Assembly: GCF_024172185.1 (NCBI RefSeq)
Contig: NZ_JAMZEC010000001.1
Location: forward strand, 7,725,001-7,789,000
Reading direction: 5' to 3'
DNA length: 64,000 nt
Source: Nonomuraea roseoviolacea subsp. carminata
GTDB lineage: Bacteria > Actinomycetota > Actinomycetes > Streptosporangiales > Streptosporangiaceae
Part shown: positions 61,836 through 64,000 of the stretch, piece after piece
Numbering within the stretch: the stretch's first letter is position 1
Layout: every line of letters starts with the position of its first letter
The notes under the pieces: model-generated
The model's input: only the letters and a program-made list of their open reading frames with translations
Database searches by the model: none
What the model was told of the DNA's origin: nothing
Made by a program: the position numbers and the translations under genes

Positions 61836-62312
61836 GTGACGGACCCCGCCGAAGAACGGAACACCACCGCGCCCGCCCGGTTGCGCACCCTGCCGACGCG
61901 GCTGCTGTCCCTGGTGACGATGCACTCCGACCGCATCGTCACCGAGGGCCTGGCGGGCGCCGACGCCCGCAAGTGGCACTACGCCGTCCTGGCCACGCTG
62001 GAGGAGAACGGCCCGGCCAGCCAGGCCGAGCTCAGCCGCCGCACCGGCGTCTACCGCAGCGACCTGGTCGCCGTCATCAACGAGCTGTCGGCGCGCGGCC
62101 TGGTGGAGCGCGCCCCCGACCCCGCCGACCGCCGCCGCAACGTCATCACCCTGACCGGGGCCGGCCGCGACCGGCTGCGCCGGCTCGACGCCCTGATCGG
62201 CTCACTGGCGGACGAGGTGCTGGCCCCGCTCGACGCCGCCGAGCGCGACCAGCTCACGGCGCTGCTCACCCGCCTCCTCGACCACCACGGCGGTCACCCG
62301 GGCCCGGGCTGA
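61836..62312 (+). CDS. MarR-family regulator
   Basis: 158 residues. Winged helix: PASQAELSRRTGVYRSDLVA, VINELSARGLVERAPDPADR, RRNVITLTGAGRDRLRRLDA. Helices at both ends form the dimer interface. GTG start after GGGAGTAGG. Divergent from the haloalkane dehalogenase gene, with shared operators; probably induced by a hydrophobic or halogenated compound. Confidence 0.9.
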   Translation: MTDPAEERNTTAPARLRTLPTRLLSLVTMHSDRIVTEGLAGADARKWHYAVLATLEENGPASQAELSRRTGVYRSDLVAVINELSARGLVERAPDPADRRRNVITLTGAGRDRLRRLDALIGSLADEVLAPLDAAERDQLTALLTRLLDHHGGHPGPG

Positions 62313-62326
62313 CCTCCGCGCCGGGG

Positions 62327-63022
62327 TCAGAGCGTGCCGCGGGCGCCCGGCACCACGAGGCCCGTCTCGTACGCGGCCACGACCGCCTGCGTCCGATCGC
62401 GCAGCCCGAGCTTGCCCAGCACCCGGCTCACGTGCGTCTTCACCGTCTCCTCCGTGACCGTCAGCCGGGCGGCGATCTCGAGGTTGGACAGGCCCTCGGC
62501 GATGAGCCGCAGCACCTGCGTCTCGCGCGGGGTGAGCGCGGCCAGCGCCGCCGCGGCCTCGGGAGACGGACCGGTCCGCAGGCGCGCGAACTCGCCGATC
62601 AGCCGTCGCGTCACGCCCGGCGCCAGCAGCGCCTCGCCCGCCGCGATCACCCGTACCGCGTCGAACAGCCGCTCCGCGGTGACGTCCTTCAGCAGGAACC
62701 CGCTCGCCCCGGCGCGCAGCGCGTCGTAGACGTACTCGTCGAGGTCGAACGTCGTCAGGATGAGCACCCGCGGCCCCTCGCCCGGTCCGGCGGCCAGGCG
62801 GCGGGTGGCCTCGATGCCGTCCATGCCGGGCATGCGGACGTCCATGAGCACGACGTCGGGGCCCAGGTCCCGGCAGGCCCGCACGGCCTGCGCCCCGTCG
62901 ACGGCGGTGCCGACGACCTCGAAGTCGGGCTGCGTGGCCAGCAGTTCGGCGAAACCGGCACGGACGACGAGGTGATCGTCCACGACGACGATCCGCACCC
63001 GAGGGGAGGACGCGCCCGTCAT
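62327..63022 (-). CDS. NarL/FixJ-family response regulator
   Basis: 231 residues. Receiver domain with phospho-acceptor Asp61 (VVLMDVRMPGMDG), acidic pair VVVDDH and Lys in GFLLKD; C-terminal LuxR HTH LTPRETQVLRLIAEGLSNLE, IAARLTVTEETVKTHVSRVL. Start overlaps the kinase stop by four bases (63019-63022), so the pair is co-translated. Confidence 0.93.
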   Translation of the reverse strand: MTGASSPRVRIVVVDDHLVVRAGFAELLATQPDFEVVGTAVDGAQAVRACRDLGPDVVLMDVRMPGMDGIEATRRLAAGPGEGPRVLILTTFDLDEYVYDALRAGASGFLLKDVTAERLFDAVRVIAAGEALLAPGVTRRLIGEFARLRTGPSPEAAAALAALTPRETQVLRLIAEGLSNLEIAARLTVTEETVKTHVSRVLGKLGLRDRTQAVVAAYETGLVVPGARGTL

Positions 63023-64000
63023 CCGCCCTCCCGGCCCGCCCGCTCCATGCCCGGGAGCGGAGGAGCGCCGAGGGCCGCGCCGGGAAGGGCGGCCGAGATC
63101 AGGAAGCCGCCGCCGGGCGCGGGGCCCGCGGTGAGCCGGCCACCCACCGCCGTGGCGCGCTCCCGCATCCCCGCCAGCCCGTGCCCCGCTGTGCGGCCGG
63201 CGGCGACGCCGGGCCCGGGCGAAGGGCCCGGGCCGTTGTCGCGGACGCGGACCCGCAGCGTCTCACCCGTGTAGTCCAGCTCCACGTCCACGGCCGCCCC
63301 CGGGGCGTGCCGGCGGGTGTTGGTGAGAGCCTCCTGGATGATCCGGTACGCCGCCAGCTCCACCCCCGGATCCAGCCGCACGGGGCGGGAGCGCACGATG
63401 AGCCGCGTCCCCGTGCCGGCGGCGTCGCGGGCCTCGTCCAGCAGCTCGTTCAGCTCACCGAGCCCGAGCCCCGGCTGCGGAACGCGGACGTCGGGGCCGG
63501 CGCCCGCGTCCTCGCGCAGCACGCCGAGCAGCCGGCGCATCTCGGTCAGCGCGGCACGGGCGGTGTCGCCGATGGCCGCCAGCCGTTCCGCGCCCGCGGG
63601 CGGCATGCCGGGCGTGGCCAGCCGCGCCGTCTCCGCCTGCACGGCCACCATCGAGATGTGGTGGGCCACCACGTCGTGCAGTTCGCGGGCGATGCGCGCC
63701 CGCTCGCCTCGTGCCGCGTGCTCCAGCAGGCCCTCGGTGGCGATCCGGCTGGCCGCCGCGCTCTCACGCGCCTCGCCCGTGGCCCGGCGCGCCACGCCGG
63801 CCAGCGCCGCGGCCGGGGCCAGGGAGGCCAGCACCAGGGTGAGCAGCCGCGTCCCGCCCGCGCCCTGTCCCGCCAGGGCCAGCAGCGGGTACGGCAGCGC
63901 CGCCGCGACGGCCATCTCCCGCGGACCGGTCCGGCCGAGGCGGTGACCGGCGACGAGCTGGGCGAGCGCGCCCGCCACGGTCAACGTCTGGAACGCGGTC
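63019..64000 (-). CDS. Sensor histidine kinase, NarL-type partner (5' end outside window)
   Basis: The frame stays open to the right edge, giving at least 326 residues. The HisKA_3 dimerisation motif RARIARELHDVVAHHISMVA contains the phospho-accepting His. The ATPase part has IIQEALTNTRRHAPGA and DNGPGPS, then GHGLAGMRERATAVGG. Hydrophobic segments near the edge are the last membrane helices of the sensor. The signal is unknown. Confidence 0.92.
   Translation of the reverse strand, partial: TAFQTLTVAGALAQLVAGHRLGRTGPREMAVAAALPYPLLALAGQGAGGTRLLTLVLASLAPAAALAGVARRATGEARESAAASRIATEGLLEHAARGERARIARELHDVVAHHISMVAVQAETARLATPGMPPAGAERLAAIGDTARAALTEMRRLLGVLREDAGAGPDVRVPQPGLGLGELNELLDEARDAAGTGTRLIVRSRPVRLDPGVELAAYRIIQEALTNTRRHAPGAAVDVELDYTGETLRVRVRDNGPGPSPGPGVAAGRTAGHGLAGMRERATAVGGRLTAGPAPGGGFLISAALPGAALGAPPLPGMERAGREGG

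Overview
This is 64 kb of very GC-rich actinomycete chromosome. The signs are near-universal G/C at third codon positions, many GTG starts, GTGA/ATGA stop-start overlaps, SARP/AfsR- and LuxR-type ATPase regulators, an F420-type nitroreductase domain, an ECF41 sigma factor and an IdeR/DmdR-type iron box. The gene mix would suit a Streptosporangiales-like organism (for example Nonomuraea-type), but this is inference from style, not identification. I saw no rRNA, tRNA, CRISPR array, transposase or phage gene. The window is regulator-rich accessory chromosome.

Layout. 1-3.2 kb: the end of a small Cys-containing protein, a GCS2 carboxylate-amine ligase, a STAS protein and a DDN nitroreductase-hemerythrin fusion. 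3.2-7.2 kb: a ribose-type sugar ABC operon. 7.3-11.9 kb: two tandem NB-ARC/TPR proteins, only the second with a LuxR DNA-binding domain. 12.1-16.2 kb: an orphan truncated Rossmann-start ORF, ECF41 sigma factor, MarR, a short UvrA-like protein and a 25-residue membrane peptide behind a two-operator promoter. 16.2-24.7 kb: a MocR regulator divergent from a branched-chain aminotransferase, an S9 peptidase and an AfsR-like regulator. 24.8-31.2 kb: a polar amino-acid ABC transporter plus amidohydrolase operon, divergent LysR, and an orphan alpha-oxoamine synthase. 31.2-34.6 kb: a four-gene operon (SRPBCC, patatin, small alpha/beta-barrel-like, DinB) divergent from a TetR gene. 34.9-37.1 kb: GNAT, LysE and SDR. 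37.1-45.5 kb: an M81 peptidase, ROK regulator and a dipeptide-type ABC transporter with fused ATPases.

45.5-56.5 kb is the most coherent block: seven tightly coupled genes transcribed leftward from an iron box, encoding a type III PLP decarboxylase, diaminobutyrate-type aminotransferase, group II PLP decarboxylase, two IucA/IucC synthetases, an amine N-monooxygenase and a glutamine-synthetase-like ligase. This is an NRPS-independent siderophore locus resembling the rhizobactin/schizokinen logic, but with no acyltransferase or transporter in the operon.

56.5-64 kb: a secreted esterase, M48 peptidase with a zinc ribbon, two alpha/beta hydrolases (one a haloalkane dehalogenase controlled by a MarR-type operator cluster), a LysE exporter and a two-component system running off the right edge.

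Two features recur. First, many regulators are divergent from their likely targets, with clear inverted-repeat operators between them. Second, short GC-rich tandem repeats (18-48 bp units) occur between genes and, in frame, inside at least seven proteins as low-complexity linkers.
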